Assembly (NCBI GenBank): GCA_023614405.1
Contig: CM042688.1
Span: 379,613,331-379,677,330 of the forward strand
DNA: 64,000 nucleotides
Origin: Avena insularis
Lineage: Eukaryota > Streptophyta > Magnoliopsida > Poales > Poaceae
Reading direction: 5' to 3'
The notes beneath the pieces were generated by a model, which ran no database searches, had not been told where the DNA came from, and worked only from the letters and a program-made list of their open reading frames with translations. Of the stretch, positions 52,101 to 64,000 are shown in pieces. Position 1 is the first letter of the stretch. Each line of letters opens with the position of its first letter. Made by a program: the position numbers and the translations under genes.

Positions 52101-53720
52101 GGTGGAGTAGGTTCGGGCAGAAGCGCCGGTGATCGCTGGCGTAGCAGACGCCCGTCGTTAGGGTTTCGGGGTCGGCGCGGCGCAGATCGGTGGCTCGCAT
52201 CTCCTCCTCGTCGCTGGCTTAGGGTGAAGCAGGACCTTCGTTTTCCCGATCACTCCACGGACGTGCGGCTCGCCAGATCAACGGGTCATGGAGGAGGCCG
52301 CGGTGGAGACGATGGTGAAGGCGGTGGCGATGGAGCAGAGGGAGAGGCTGGCGCTGGGCTAGATCTGGGGATGTAGGGGAGGCGAGAGAGGGGGTGGATA
52401 AGGCAGAGAGGGAGCAGGGCGCCGTGGGGGAGTGGGAGAGGAAAAAGGTGGCTCGGCCACCTTTTCTTCCTCCACCCTCACGTGCTCGGGCAGGGCAGGC
52501 AGGGCAGGGGCAGCTTCCAGGTGGGGACGATGAGGCCAGGGAGGTGGTGGTTCGGGCTGGGGGGCCCTAGGGCAGAGAGAGCATGAGAGGGAGAGGTGAG
52601 GGTAGCCTCGGGTGGGGTAGATCTAGGCTCGGGTTGGGACTTGGGTTAGCTAGGGTTTGGGGTGTGGTAGCTAGGTGGGGCAGGGAGAGAGGTGGCCAGG
52701 TGGGGGCCAGCTAGGTAGGGAGAAGAGGGGGGCCGAGAGAGGTGAAGGTGGGATTAGGGTTTGGTCATGGTTATGGTAGATTAGGGTTTAGGTTTAGATG
52801 GGGTATGGTGAGGGTAGATGCTGGAGAGAGAAGAAGAGAGAGGTGTGAGAGCTAGGTTTAGAAGCATACTTGCTCCAAACATAGATCAAGCAAGATCACA
52901 CTAGATCAACCCCAAAGAGGGAGGAAGAGGTTAGAGATGACCCACTCAAAATGCAACAAAAATCCAAATGACAAGCAAAAGGTGGTACTTGCATGGGCCA
53001 TGCATAATTAATTATTACCATGCTTATCTTTGTGAGACAAGATTATTTGCATGGCATTTTCTTATGCACTCCAAAGTGTGGAGTAAGGCTCAAGCAAAAG
53101 GATTACAAGGAAGTTTCCATGGAATAGATGGAGATGATCATGTTTGAGTTAGCTTGGGACTTGCTAGTGTGTATGTGCCACTAGGCATTTAATAAGCCCT
53201 CAAAAATACCCCAACATGATGATAACCCCAAAACCACAACTATGGAAGCTAGGAAAAGGTTCCACTCACAAGGCATGCAAAGGTGACCATGTGGCTCTCA
53301 TATATCAATATTGTGAAAACAACATGGGTGGTGGAGTTCATGTGGCAAAGAATTGGATCCATCCCAACCCACGGGAGCTAGAAGTAAAACCAGTAAATGC
53401 CAAGCTCATATTTAGTTGGATGGTGGAATTATAAGGTGGTGAAAGAAAGGTGGTGGAGTTCATAAAAGATATGCCCCCAACTCAACTTGGGCATTTAAAC
53501 AATATATCAAGAACCAAATACAATATCAAGAGGCAAATACAATTAATAATGCATATGAGATAAGAACCAAAACAAAAAGGGTTTTATATGATGCTCAAAT
53601 GCAAGGTGGCATGATGACATGAGCATGATATAATTATGATGCAACAATTATATATATGAAGTAGCCATTATATAGACTAGGCTAGTAGCATTGCAATTGT
53701 TAGACAATTGGGATGCTACA
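49179..53720 (-). repeat. 5' LTR of the element (right on the plus strand)
   Basis: 4542 bp homologous to 41754-46360 over its whole length. The AT-rich segment 51116-51560 aligns to 43682-44126 without net indels and with four substitutions by eye. The GC-rich segment 51561-52035 (475 bp) corresponds to 534 bp at 44127-44660, with many small gaps. In element orientation this LTR would carry the promoter. A CATATAAAACCC word on the minus strand near 53580-53592 is a possible TATA-like site, but it is unsupported beyond its letters. Confidence 0.92.
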
Positions 53721-53725
53721 ATGTG
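53721..53725. repeat. Target-site duplication ATGTG (right)
   Basis: Directly follows the LTR end GCTACA and equals 41749-41753. Array B continues from here in the same phase as it stopped on the left. Confidence 0.93.
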
Positions 53726-56700
53726 TGTTCTTTCCACAAACCACATATGGATCCACTAGAGTCATTGCATGTGTGTTCTTGTCACAAACCACATATGGAC
53801 CAACCAATGTCATTGCATGTGTGTTCCTATCAAGAACCACATATGGATCAAGCAATGTCATTGCATGTCTGTACCTATCATGAACCAGAGATGGATCAGC
53901 AAGTGGTTATTGCATGTGTGTTCTTTTCCACAAACCACATATGGATCAACCAATGTCATTGCATGTGTGTTCCTGTCATGAACCACACATGGATCAACCA
54001 ATGTCATTGCATGTGTGTTCCTATCAAGAACCACATATGGATCCACAAGTGTTCATTGCATGTGTGTTCCTGTCATGAACCACAAATGGATCAACCAGTG
54101 GGTATTTCTTGTGTGTTCTTTTCCACAAACCACATATGGACCCACTAGAGTCATTGCATGTGTGTTCTTTCCACAAACCACACATGGATCAACTAGTGTC
54201 ATTGCATGTGTGTTCTTTCCACAAACCACATATGGATCAACCAGTGGTCATTGCATGTGTGTTCTTTTCCACAAACCACATATGGATCCACTAGAGTTAT
54301 TGCATGTGTGTTCTTTCCACAAACCACACATGGATTAACCAATGGCATTGCATGTGTGTTGTTTTCACAAACCACATATGGATCAACCAATGGCATTGCA
54401 TGTGTGTTCTTTTCACAAATCACATATGGATCCATCAGTGTTCACCGCATGTGTGTTCTTTCCACAAAGCACTTATGGATCCACCAGTGTTCATTGCATG
54501 TTTGTTCTTTTCTGCAAACCACATATGAATCCACTAGAGTCATTGCATGTGTGTTCTTTTCACAAACCACACATGGACCCACTAGAGTCATTGCATGTGT
54601 GTTCATATACTAAAACCAACACTAGATTCTTTGCATGTGTGTTCTTTTCACAAACCACATATGGATCCACCCGTGTCATTGCATGTGTGTTCTTGCCACA
54701 AACCACATATGGATCCACCAGTGTCCATTCCATGTGTGTTCTTTCCACAAACCACACAAGGATCCCCAGAGTCATTGCATGTGTCTTCTTTTCACAAACC
54801 ACATATGGACCCACTCGAGTCATTGCATGTGTGTTCCTGTCATGAACCACACATGGATCAACCAGTGGTTATTGCATGTGTGTTCTTTTCACAAACCACA
54901 TATGGGCCCACTAGAGTCGTTGCATGTATATTCTTTTCGCAAACCACACATGGATCAACCAATAGCATTGCATGTGTGTTCTTTCCACAAACCACACATG
55001 GATCAACCAGTATCATTGCATGTGTGTTCTTTCCACAAACCACATATGGATCCACTAGAGTCATTGCATGTGTGTTCCTGTCACAAACCACATATGGACC
55101 AACCAATGTCATTGCATGTGTGTTCCTATCAAGAACCACATATGGATCCACCAGTGTTCATTGCATGTGTGTTCCTATCATGAACTAGAGATGGATCAGC
55201 AAATGGTTATTGCATGTGTGTTCTTTTCCACAAACCACATATGGATCAACCAATGTCATTGCATGTGTGTTCCTGTCATGAACCACACATGGATCAACCA
55301 ATGTCATTGCATGTGTGTTCCTTTCAAGAACCACATATGGATCCACAAATGTTCATTGCATGTGTGTTCCTGTCATGAACTACACATGGATCAACCAGTG
55401 GTTATTGCATGTGTGTTCTTTTCACAAACCACATATGGACCCACTAGAGTCATTGCATGTGTGTTCTTTCCAAAAACCACACATGGATCAACCAGTGTCA
55501 TTGCATGTGTGTTCTTTCCACAAACCACATATGGATCAACCAGTGGTTATTGCATGTGTGTTCTTTTCCACAAACCATATATGGATCCACTAGTCATTGC
55601 ATGTGTGTTATTTCCACAAACCACAGATAGATTAACCAATGGCATTGCATGTGTGTTGTTTTCACAAACCACATATGGATCAACCAATGGCATTGCATGT
55701 GTGTTCTTTTCACAAATGACATATGGATCCATCAGTGTTCACTGCATGTGTGTTCTTTCCATAAACCACTTATGGATCCACCAGTGTTCATTGCATGTGT
55801 GTTCTTTTCCACAAACCACATATGGATCCACTAGATTCATTGCATGTGTGTTCTTTTCACAAACCCCATATGGACCCACTATAGTCATTGCATGTGTGTT
55901 CTTATACTAAAACCAGCACTAGATTCATTGCATGTGTGTTGTTTTTACAAACCACATATGGATCCACCAGTGTCATTGCATGTGTGTTCTTTCCACAAAC
56001 CACATATGGATCCACTAGTGTTCATTGCATGTGTGTTCTTTACACAAACCACACATGGATCCTCCTGAGTCATTGCATGTGTCTTCTTTTCACAAACCAC
56101 ATATGGACCAACTTGAGTCATTACATGTGTGTTCTGTCCACAAACCACATATGGACCCACTAGAGTCATTGCATGTATATTCTTTTCACAAACCACACAT
56201 GGATCAACCAATGGCATTGCATGTGTGTTCTTTCCACAAACCACACATGGATCAACCAGTGTCATTGCATGTGTGTTCTTTCCACAAACCACATATGGAT
56301 CCACTAGAGTCATTGCATGTGTGTTCTTGTCACAAACCACATATGGACCAACCAATGTCATTGCATGTGTGTTCCTATCAAGAACCACATATGGATCAAG
56401 CAATGTCATTGCATGTCTGTACCTATCATGAACCAGAGATGGATCAGCAAGTGGTTATTGCATGTGTGTTCTTTTCCACAAACCACATATGGATCAACCA
56501 ATGTCATTGCATGTGTGTTCCTGTCATGAACCACACATGGATCAACCAATGTCATTGCATGTGTGTTCCTATCAAGAACCACATATGGATCCACAAGTGT
56601 TCATTGCATGTGTGTTCCTGTCATGAACCACAAATGGATCAACCAGTGGGTATTTCTTGTGTGTTCTTTTCCACAAACCACATATGGACCCACTAGAGTC

Positions 56701-59700
56701 ATTGCATGTGTGTTCTTTCCACAAACCACACATGGATCAACTAGTGTCATTGCATGTGTGTTCTTTCCACAAACCACATATGGATCAACCAGTGGTCATT
56801 GCATGTGTGTTCTTTTCCACAAACCACATATGGATCCACTAGAGTTATTGCATGTGTGTTCTTTCCACAAACCACACATGGATTAACCAATGGCATTGCA
56901 TGTGTGTTGTTTTCACAAACCACATATGGATCAACCAATGGCATTGCATGTGTGTTCTTTTCACAAATCACATATGGATCCATCAGTGTTCACCGCATGT
57001 GTGTTCTTTCCACAAAGTACTTATGGATCCACCAGTGTTCATTGCATGTGTGTTCTTTTCTGCAAACCACATATGGATCCACTAGAGTCATTGCATGTGT
57101 GTTCTTTTCACAAACCACACATGGACCCACTAGAGTCATTGCATGTGTGTTCATATACTAAAACCAGCACTAGATTCATTGCATGTGTGTTCTTTTCACA
57201 AACCACATATGGATCCACCCGTGTCATTGCATGTGTGTTCTTGCCACAAACCACATATGGATCCACCAGTGTCCATTCCATGTGTGTTCTTTCCACAAAC
57301 CACACAAGGATCCCCAGAGTCATTGCATGTGTCTTCTTTTCACAAACCACATATGGACCCACTCGAGTCATTGCATGTGTGTTCCTGTCATGAACCACAC
57401 ATGGATCAACCAGTGGTTATTGCATGTGTGTTCTTTTCACAAACCACATATGGGCCCACTAGAGTCGTTGCATGTATATTCTTTTCACAAACCACACATG
57501 GATCAACCAATAGCATTGCATGTGTGTTCTTTCCACAAACCACACATGGATCAACCAGTATCATTGCATGTGTGTTCTTTCCACAAACCACATATGGATC
57601 CACTAGAGTCATTGCATGTGTGTTCCTGTCACAAACCACATATGGACCAACCAATGTCATTGCATGTGTGTTCCTATCAAGAACCACATATGGATCCACC
57701 AGTGTTCATTGCATGTGTGTTCCTATCATGAACTAGAGATGGATCAGCAAATGGTTATTGCATGTGTGTTCTTTTCCACAAACCACATATGGATCAACCA
57801 ATGTCATTGCATGTGTGTTCCTGTCATGAACCACACATGGATCAACCAATGTCATTGCATGTGTGTTCCTTTCAAGAACCACATATGGATCCACAAATGT
57901 TCATTGCATGTGTGTTCCTGTCATGAACTACACATGGATCAACCAGTGGTTATTGCATGTGTGTTCTTTTCACAAACCACATATGGACCCACTAGAGTCA
58001 TTGCATGTGTGTTCTTTCCAAAAACCACACATGGATCAACCAGTGTCATTGCATGTGTGTTCTTTCCACAAACCACATATGGATCAACCAGTGGTTATTG
58101 CATGTGTGTTCTTTTCCACAAACCATATATGGATCCACTAGAGTCATTGCATGTGTGTTATTTCCACAAACCACAGATAGATTAACCAATGGCATTGCAT
58201 GTGTGTTGTTTTCACAAACCACATATGGATCAACCAATGGCATTGCATGTGTGTTCTTTTCACAAATGACATATGGATCCATCAGTGTTCACTGCATGTG
58301 TGTTCTTTCCATAAACCACTTATGGATCCACCAGTGTTCATTGCATGTGTGTTCTTTTCCACAAACCACATATGGATCCACTAGATTCATTGCATGTGTG
58401 TTCTTTTCACAAACCCCATATGGACCCACTATAGTCATTGCATGTGTGTTCTTATACTAAAACCAGCACTAGATTCATTGCATGTGTGTTGTTTTTACAA
58501 ACCACATATGGATCCACCAGTGTCATTGCATGTGTGTTCTTTCCACAAACCACATATGGATCCACTAGTGTTCATTGCATGTGTGTTCTTTACACAAACC
58601 ACACATGGATCCTCCTGAGTCATTGCATGTGTCTTCTTTTCACAAACCACATATGGACCAACTTGAGTCATTTACATGTGTGTTCTGTCCACAAACCACA
58701 TATGGACCCACTAGAGTCATTGCATGTATATTCTTTTCACAAACCACACATGGATCAACCAATGGCATTGCATGTGTGTTCTTTCCACAAACCACACATG
58801 GATCAACCAGTGTCATTGCATGTGTGTTCTTTCCACAAACCACATATGGATCCACTAGAGTCATTGCATGTGTGTTCTTGTCACAAACCACATATGGACC
58901 AACCAATGTCATTGCATGTGTGTTCCTATCAAGAACCACATATGGATCAAGCAATGTCATTGCATGTCTGTACCTATCATGAACCAGAGATGGATCAGCA
59001 AGTGGTTATTGCATGTGTGTTCTTTTCCACAAACCACATATGGATCAACCAATGTCATTGCATGTGTGTTCCTGTCATGAACCACACATGGATCAACCAA
59101 TGTCATTGCATGTGTGTTCCTATCAAGAACCACATATGGATCCACAAGTGTTCATTGCATGTGTGTTCCTGTCATGAACCACAAATGGATCAACCAGTGG
59201 GTATTTCTTGTGTGTTCTTTTCCACAAACCACATATGGACCCACTAGAGTCATTGCATGTGTGTTATTTCCAGAAACCACACATGGATCAACTAGTGTCA
59301 TTGCATGTGTGTTCTTTCCACAAACCACATATGGATCAACCAATGGTCATTGCATGTGTGTTCTTTTCCACAAACCACATATGGATCCACTAGAGTTATT
59401 GCATGTGTGTTCTTTCCACAAACCACACATGGATTAACCAATGGCATTGCATGTGTGTTGTTTTCACAAACCACATATGGATCAACCAATGGCATTGCAT
59501 GTGTGTTCTTTTCACAAATCACATATGGATCCATCAGTGTTCACCGCATGTGTGTTCTTTCCACAAAGCACTTATGGATCCACCAGTGTTCATTGCATGT
59601 GTGTTCTTTTCTGCAAACCACATATGGATCCACTAGAGTCATTGCATGTGTGTTCTTTTCACAAACCACACATTGACCCACTAGAGTCATTGCATGTGTG

Positions 59701-62180
59701 TTCATATACTAAAACCAGCACTAGATTCATTGCATGTGTGTTCTTTTCACAAACCACATATGGATCCACCCGTGTCATTGCATGTGTGTTCTTGCCACAA
59801 ACCACATATGGATCCACCAGTGTCCATTCCATGTGTGTTCTTTCCACAAACCACACAAGGATCCCTAGAGTCATTGCATGTGTCTTCTTTTCACAAACCA
59901 CATATGGACCCACTCGAGTCATTGCATGTGTGTTCCTGTCATGAACCACACATGGATCAACCTGTGGTTATTGCATGTGTGTTCTTTTCACAAACCACAT
60001 ATGGGCCCACTAGAGTCGTTGCATGTATATTCTTTTCACAAACCACACATGGATCAACCAATAGCATTGCATGTGTGTTCTTTCCACAAACCACACATGG
60101 ATCAACCAGTATCATTGCATGTGTGTTCTTTCCACAAACCACATATGGATCCACTAGAGTCATTGCATGTGTGTTCCTGTCACAAACCACATATGGACCA
60201 ACCAATGTCATTGCATGTGTGTTCCTATCAAGAACCACATATGGATCCACCAGTGTTCATTGCATGTGTGTTCCTATCATGAACTAGAGATGGATCAGCA
60301 AATGGTTATTGGATGTGTGTTCTTTTCTACAAACCACATATGGATCAACCAATGTCATTGCATGTGTGTTCCTGTCATGAACCACACATGGATCAACCAA
60401 TGTCATTGCATGTGTGTTCCTTTCAAGAACCACATATGGATCCACAAATGTTCATTGCATGTGTGTTCCTGTCATGAACTACACATGGATCAACCAGTGG
60501 TTATTGCATGTGTGTTCTTTTCACAAACCACATATGGACCCACTAGAGTCATTGCATGTGTGTTCTTTCCAAAAACCACACATGGATCAACCAGTGTCAT
60601 TGCATGTGTGTTCTTTCCACAAACCACATATGGATCAACCAGTGGTTATTGCATGTGTGTTCTTTTCCACAAACCATATATGGATCCACTAGAGTCATTG
60701 CATGTGTGTTATTTCCACAAACCACAGATAGATTAACCAATGGCATTGCATGTGTGTTGTTTTCACAAACCACATATGGATCAACCAATGGCATTGCATG
60801 TGTGTTCTTTTCACAAATGACATATGGATCCATCAGTGTTCACTGCATGTGTGTTCTTTCCATAAACCACTTATGGATCCACCAGTGTTCATTTCCACAA
60901 ACCACATATGGATCCACTAGATTCATTGCATGTGTGTTCTTTTCACAAACCCCATATGGACCCACTATAGTCATTGCATGTGTGTTCTTATACTAAAACC
61001 AGCACTAGATTCATTGCATGTGTGTTGTTTTTACAAACCACATATGGATCCACCAGTGTCATTGCATGTGTGTTCTTTCCACAAACCACATATGGATCCA
61101 CTAGTGTTCATTGCATGTGTGTTCTTTACACAAACCACACATGGATCCTCCTGAGTCATTGCATGTGTCTTCTTTTCACAAACCACATATGGACCAACTT
61201 GAGTCATTACATGTGTGTTCTGTCCACAAACCACATATGGACCCACTAGAGTCATTGCATGTATATTCTTTTCACAAACCACACATGGATCAACCAATGG
61301 CATTGCATGTGTGTTCTTTCCACAAACCACACATGGATCAACCAGTGTCATTGCATGTGTGTTCTTTCCACAAACCACATATGGATCCACTAGAGTCATT
61401 GCATGTGTGTTCTTGTCACAAACCACATATGGACCAACCAATGTCATTGCATGTGTGTTCCTATCAAGAACCACATATGGATCAAGCAATGTCATTGCAT
61501 GTCTGTACCTATCATGAACCAGAGATGGATCAGCAAGTGGTTATTGCATGTGTGTTCTTTTCCACAAACCACATATGGATCAACCAATGTCATTGCATGT
61601 GTGTTCCTGTCATGAACCACACATGGATCAACCAATGTCATTGCATGTGTGTTCCTATCAAGAACCACATATGGATCCACAAGTGTTCATTGCATGTGTG
61701 TTCCTGTCATGAACCACAAATGGATCAACTAGTGGGTATTTCTTGTGTGTTCTTTTCCACAAACCACATATGGACCCACTAGAGTCATTGCATGTGTGTT
61801 CTTTCCACAAACCACACATGGATCAACTAGTGTCATTGCATGTGTGTTCTTTCCACAAACCACATATGGATCAACCAGTGGTCATTGCATGTGTGTTCTT
61901 TTCCACAAACCACATATGGATCCACTAGAGCCATTGCATGTGTGTTATTTCCACAAACCACACATGGATTAACCAATGGGATTGCATGTGTGTTGTTTTC
62001 ACAAACCACATATGGATCAACCAATGGCATTGCATGTGTCTTCTTTGCACAAATCATATATGGATCCACCAGTGTTCACCGCATGTGTGTTCTTTCCACA
62101 AACCACTTATGGATCCACCAGTGTTCATTGCATGTGTGTTCTTTTCCGCAAACCACATATGGATCCACTAGAGTCATTGC
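53721..62180 (+). repeat. Minisatellite array B, right part, with about 2.55 kb higher-order repeats
   Basis: Tandem 48 bp-class monomers continue for 8.5 kb. The same sequence of monomers repeats at 2548, 2551 and 2535 bp (54199/56747/59298/61833). With the interrupted unit left of the LTR element there are about four units. Units at 54.1-56.7 and 56.7-59.2 kb differ by only a handful of changes, mostly single bases. One small indel is an extra T at about 58671 (TCATTTACATG) that breaks the 16-codon frame. The unit at 59.2-61.8 kb lacks part of a monomer near 60893. Confidence 0.94.
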
Positions 62181-64000
62181 ATGTGTGTTCTTTCCATAAA
62201 CCACATGGATTCACCAGAGTCATTTGCATGTGTGTTCTTTTCAATGACCACCACCAGTGTCTTTGCATGTATGTTCTTTTCATAAACCACCAGTGTCAAT
62301 GCATGTGTCTCCTTTTCCTAAACCACCACTAGACTCATTGCATGTTTGTTCTTTTCCTAAACCACAACTAGAGTCATTGCATGTTTGTTCTTTTCATATA
62401 CCACATGGATCCACCAGTGTCATTGCATGTGTTCTTTTCCTAAACCACCACTAGATTCATTGCATGTGTGTTCTTTACATAAACCACAAGGATCCACCAG
62501 AGTCAGTTGCATGTGTGTTCTTTTCATTAACCACCACCAGTGTCATTGCATGTGTGTTCCTTTCGTAAACCACATGGATCCACCAGTGTCATTGCATGTC
62601 TTTGCATGTGTGTTCTTTTCCTAAACTACCACTAGTGTGATTGCATTTATTCTTTTCCTAACCCACCACTAGTGTCATTGCATGTGTGTTCTTTTCACTA
62701 ACCACTTGGATCCACCAGAGTCATTGCATGTGTGTTATTTTCCCAAACCACCACTAGAGTCATTGCATGTGTGTACTTTTCCTAAACCACAACTAGAGTC
62801 ATTTCATGTTGGTTCTTTTCAGAAACCACATATGGATCCACCAGTGTCATAGCATGTGTGTTCTTTCCACAAACCACATATGGATCCACCAGTGTTTATT
62901 GCATGTGTGTCCTTTCCACAAACCACACATGGATCCCCCTGAGTCATTGCATGTGTGTTCTTTCCATAAACCACATGGATCCACCAGAGTCATTTGCATG
63001 TGTGTTCTTTTCAATGACCACCACCAGTGTCTTTGCATGTCTGTTCTTTTCATAAACCACCACTAGACTCATTGCATGTTTGTTCTTTTCCTAAACCACA
63101 ACTAGAGTCATTGCATGTTTGTTCGTTTCATAAACCACATGGATCCACCAGTATCATTGCATGTGTGTTCTTTTCCTAAACCACCACTAGATTCATTGCA
63201 TGTGTGTTATTTCCAAAAACCACATGGATACACCAGAGTCATTTTCATGTGTGTTCTTTTCATTAACCACCATCAATGTCATTGCATGTGTGTTCCTTTC
63301 CTAAACCACATGGATCCACCAGTGGCATTGCATATCTTTGCATATGTGTTCTTTTCCTAAACTACCACTAGTGTCATTGCATGTGTGTTCTTTTCCTAAA
63401 CCACCACTAGTGTCATTGCATGTGTGTTCTTTTCATTAACCACTTGGATCCACCAGTGTCATTCCATGTGTGTTCTTTTCATAAACCGTAACTATAGTCA
63501 TTGCATGTTTGTTCTTTTCATAAACCACATGGAACCACAACTAGAGTCATTGCATGTGTGTTCTTTTCATAAACCACCAGTGTCATTCCATGTGTGTTCT
63601 TTCCATAAACCACATGGATCCAATAGAGTCATTTGCATGTGTGTTATTTTCATTAATCACCACCAGTGTCATTGCATGTGTGTTCCTTTCCTAAACCACA
63701 CTGATCCAATAGTGTCATTGCATGTCTTTCTATGTGTGTTCTTTTCCTAAACCACCACTAGTGTCATTGTATGTGTGTTCTTTTCCTAAACCACCACTAT
63801 TGTCACATCATGTGTGTTCTTTTCATAAACCACTTGGATCCACCAGAGCCATTGCATGTGTGTTCTTTTCATAAACCACAACTATAGTCATTGCATGTTT
63901 GTTATTTTCTTAAACCACTTGGATCCACCAGTGTCATTGCATGTGTGTTCTTTTCATAAACCACCACTAGATTCATTGCATGTGTGGTATTTTCATAAAC
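62181..64000 (+). repeat. Minisatellite array A resumes, runs off the window edge
   Basis: From about 62181 the tails return to the A forms (CATAAACCACATGG, CCTAAACCACCACTAG, CATTAACCACCACCAG) and the 49 bp core variant GCATGTCTTTGCATG reappears. The B-to-A change occurs inside one monomer with no inserted DNA. The array is still running at 64000. Confidence 0.93.
62811..62943 (+). repeat. Three B-type monomers embedded in array A
   Basis: Between two A-type monomers lie three units with ACATATGG or ACACATGG tails and CCACAAACC, typical of array B. The repeat phase is kept on both sides. This looks like gene conversion or double crossover between the subfamilies. Confidence 0.8.

Larger units (their letters stand above)
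41754..53720 (-). mobile_element. Complete non-coding LTR retrotransposon (LARD type, Sukkula/Erika-like), minus strand
   Basis: An 11,967 bp element bounded by a 5 bp duplication ATGTG. It starts TGTAAC and ends GCTACA on the plus strand, so its LTRs have TG...CA ends. LTRs are 4607 bp (left) and 4542 bp (right) around a 2818 bp interior. A primer-binding site next to the right LTR and a purine tract next to the left LTR fix the direction as minus. The interior has no gag, protease, reverse transcriptase, RNase H or integrase motif I can recognise; its longest open frame is 152 codons. LARDs of Triticeae are described with about 4.5 kb LTRs and a non-coding interior of about 3.5 kb, so the architecture fits with a slightly shorter interior. 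The family name is from architecture only. It would need proteins in trans to move. Confidence 0.88.

Overview
This window looks like intergenic DNA from a large grass genome, most likely a Triticeae species (wheat, barley, rye or a relative). The evidence is a non-coding LTR element with about 4.6 kb LTRs (the LARD type known from barley and wheat), a CACTA transposon end, and a decayed plant Gypsy gag fragment. I see no intact host protein gene, tRNA or rRNA. All long open frames are by-products of tandem repeats whose main unit lengths are multiples of three, or chance frames inside the LTR element.

Layout. (1) 1-462: the terminal part of a CACTA (En/Spm) DNA transposon, cut by the window edge. 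(2) 463-28068: array 'A', a head-to-tail minisatellite of mainly 39, 40, 46 and 49 bp monomers. All share a core beginning GTCATTGCATGTGTGTTC and carry one of a few alternative tails. It is built from nested higher-order repeats (about 2.0 kb, 1.12 kb, 2.6 kb and 5.3 kb). (3) 28069-28736: a frameshifted gag fragment on the minus strand, sitting inside one monomer without disturbing repeat phase, exactly where the array changes type. (4) 28737-41753 and 53721-about 62180: array 'B', a sister subfamily with mainly 48 bp monomers (tail ...CACAAACCACATATGGATC...), organised in about 2.19, 1.14 and 2.55 kb higher-order repeats. (5) 41754-53720: a complete 11,967 bp LTR element on the minus strand with a 5 bp target-site duplication (ATGTG), LTRs of 4607 and 4542 bp, a 2818 bp non-coding interior, a primer-binding site and a polypurine tract. 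It splits one copy of the 2.55 kb repeat. (6) About 62180-64000: array A again, with a three-monomer B patch at 62811-62943.

Together, about 51 kb of the 64 kb is one minisatellite superfamily, roughly 1,100 monomers by length, all in the same orientation. I do not recognise it as any named Triticeae satellite (pSc119.2, Afa/pAs1 and the centromeric satellites have different units). The array itself is therefore the most likely undescribed object here. Its history can be partly read: amplification and duplication of 1-5 kb blocks, capture of a gag fragment at the A/B boundary, and a later insertion of the LARD-like element. Alignments were done by eye, so block boundaries are good to a few tens of bases unless stated.
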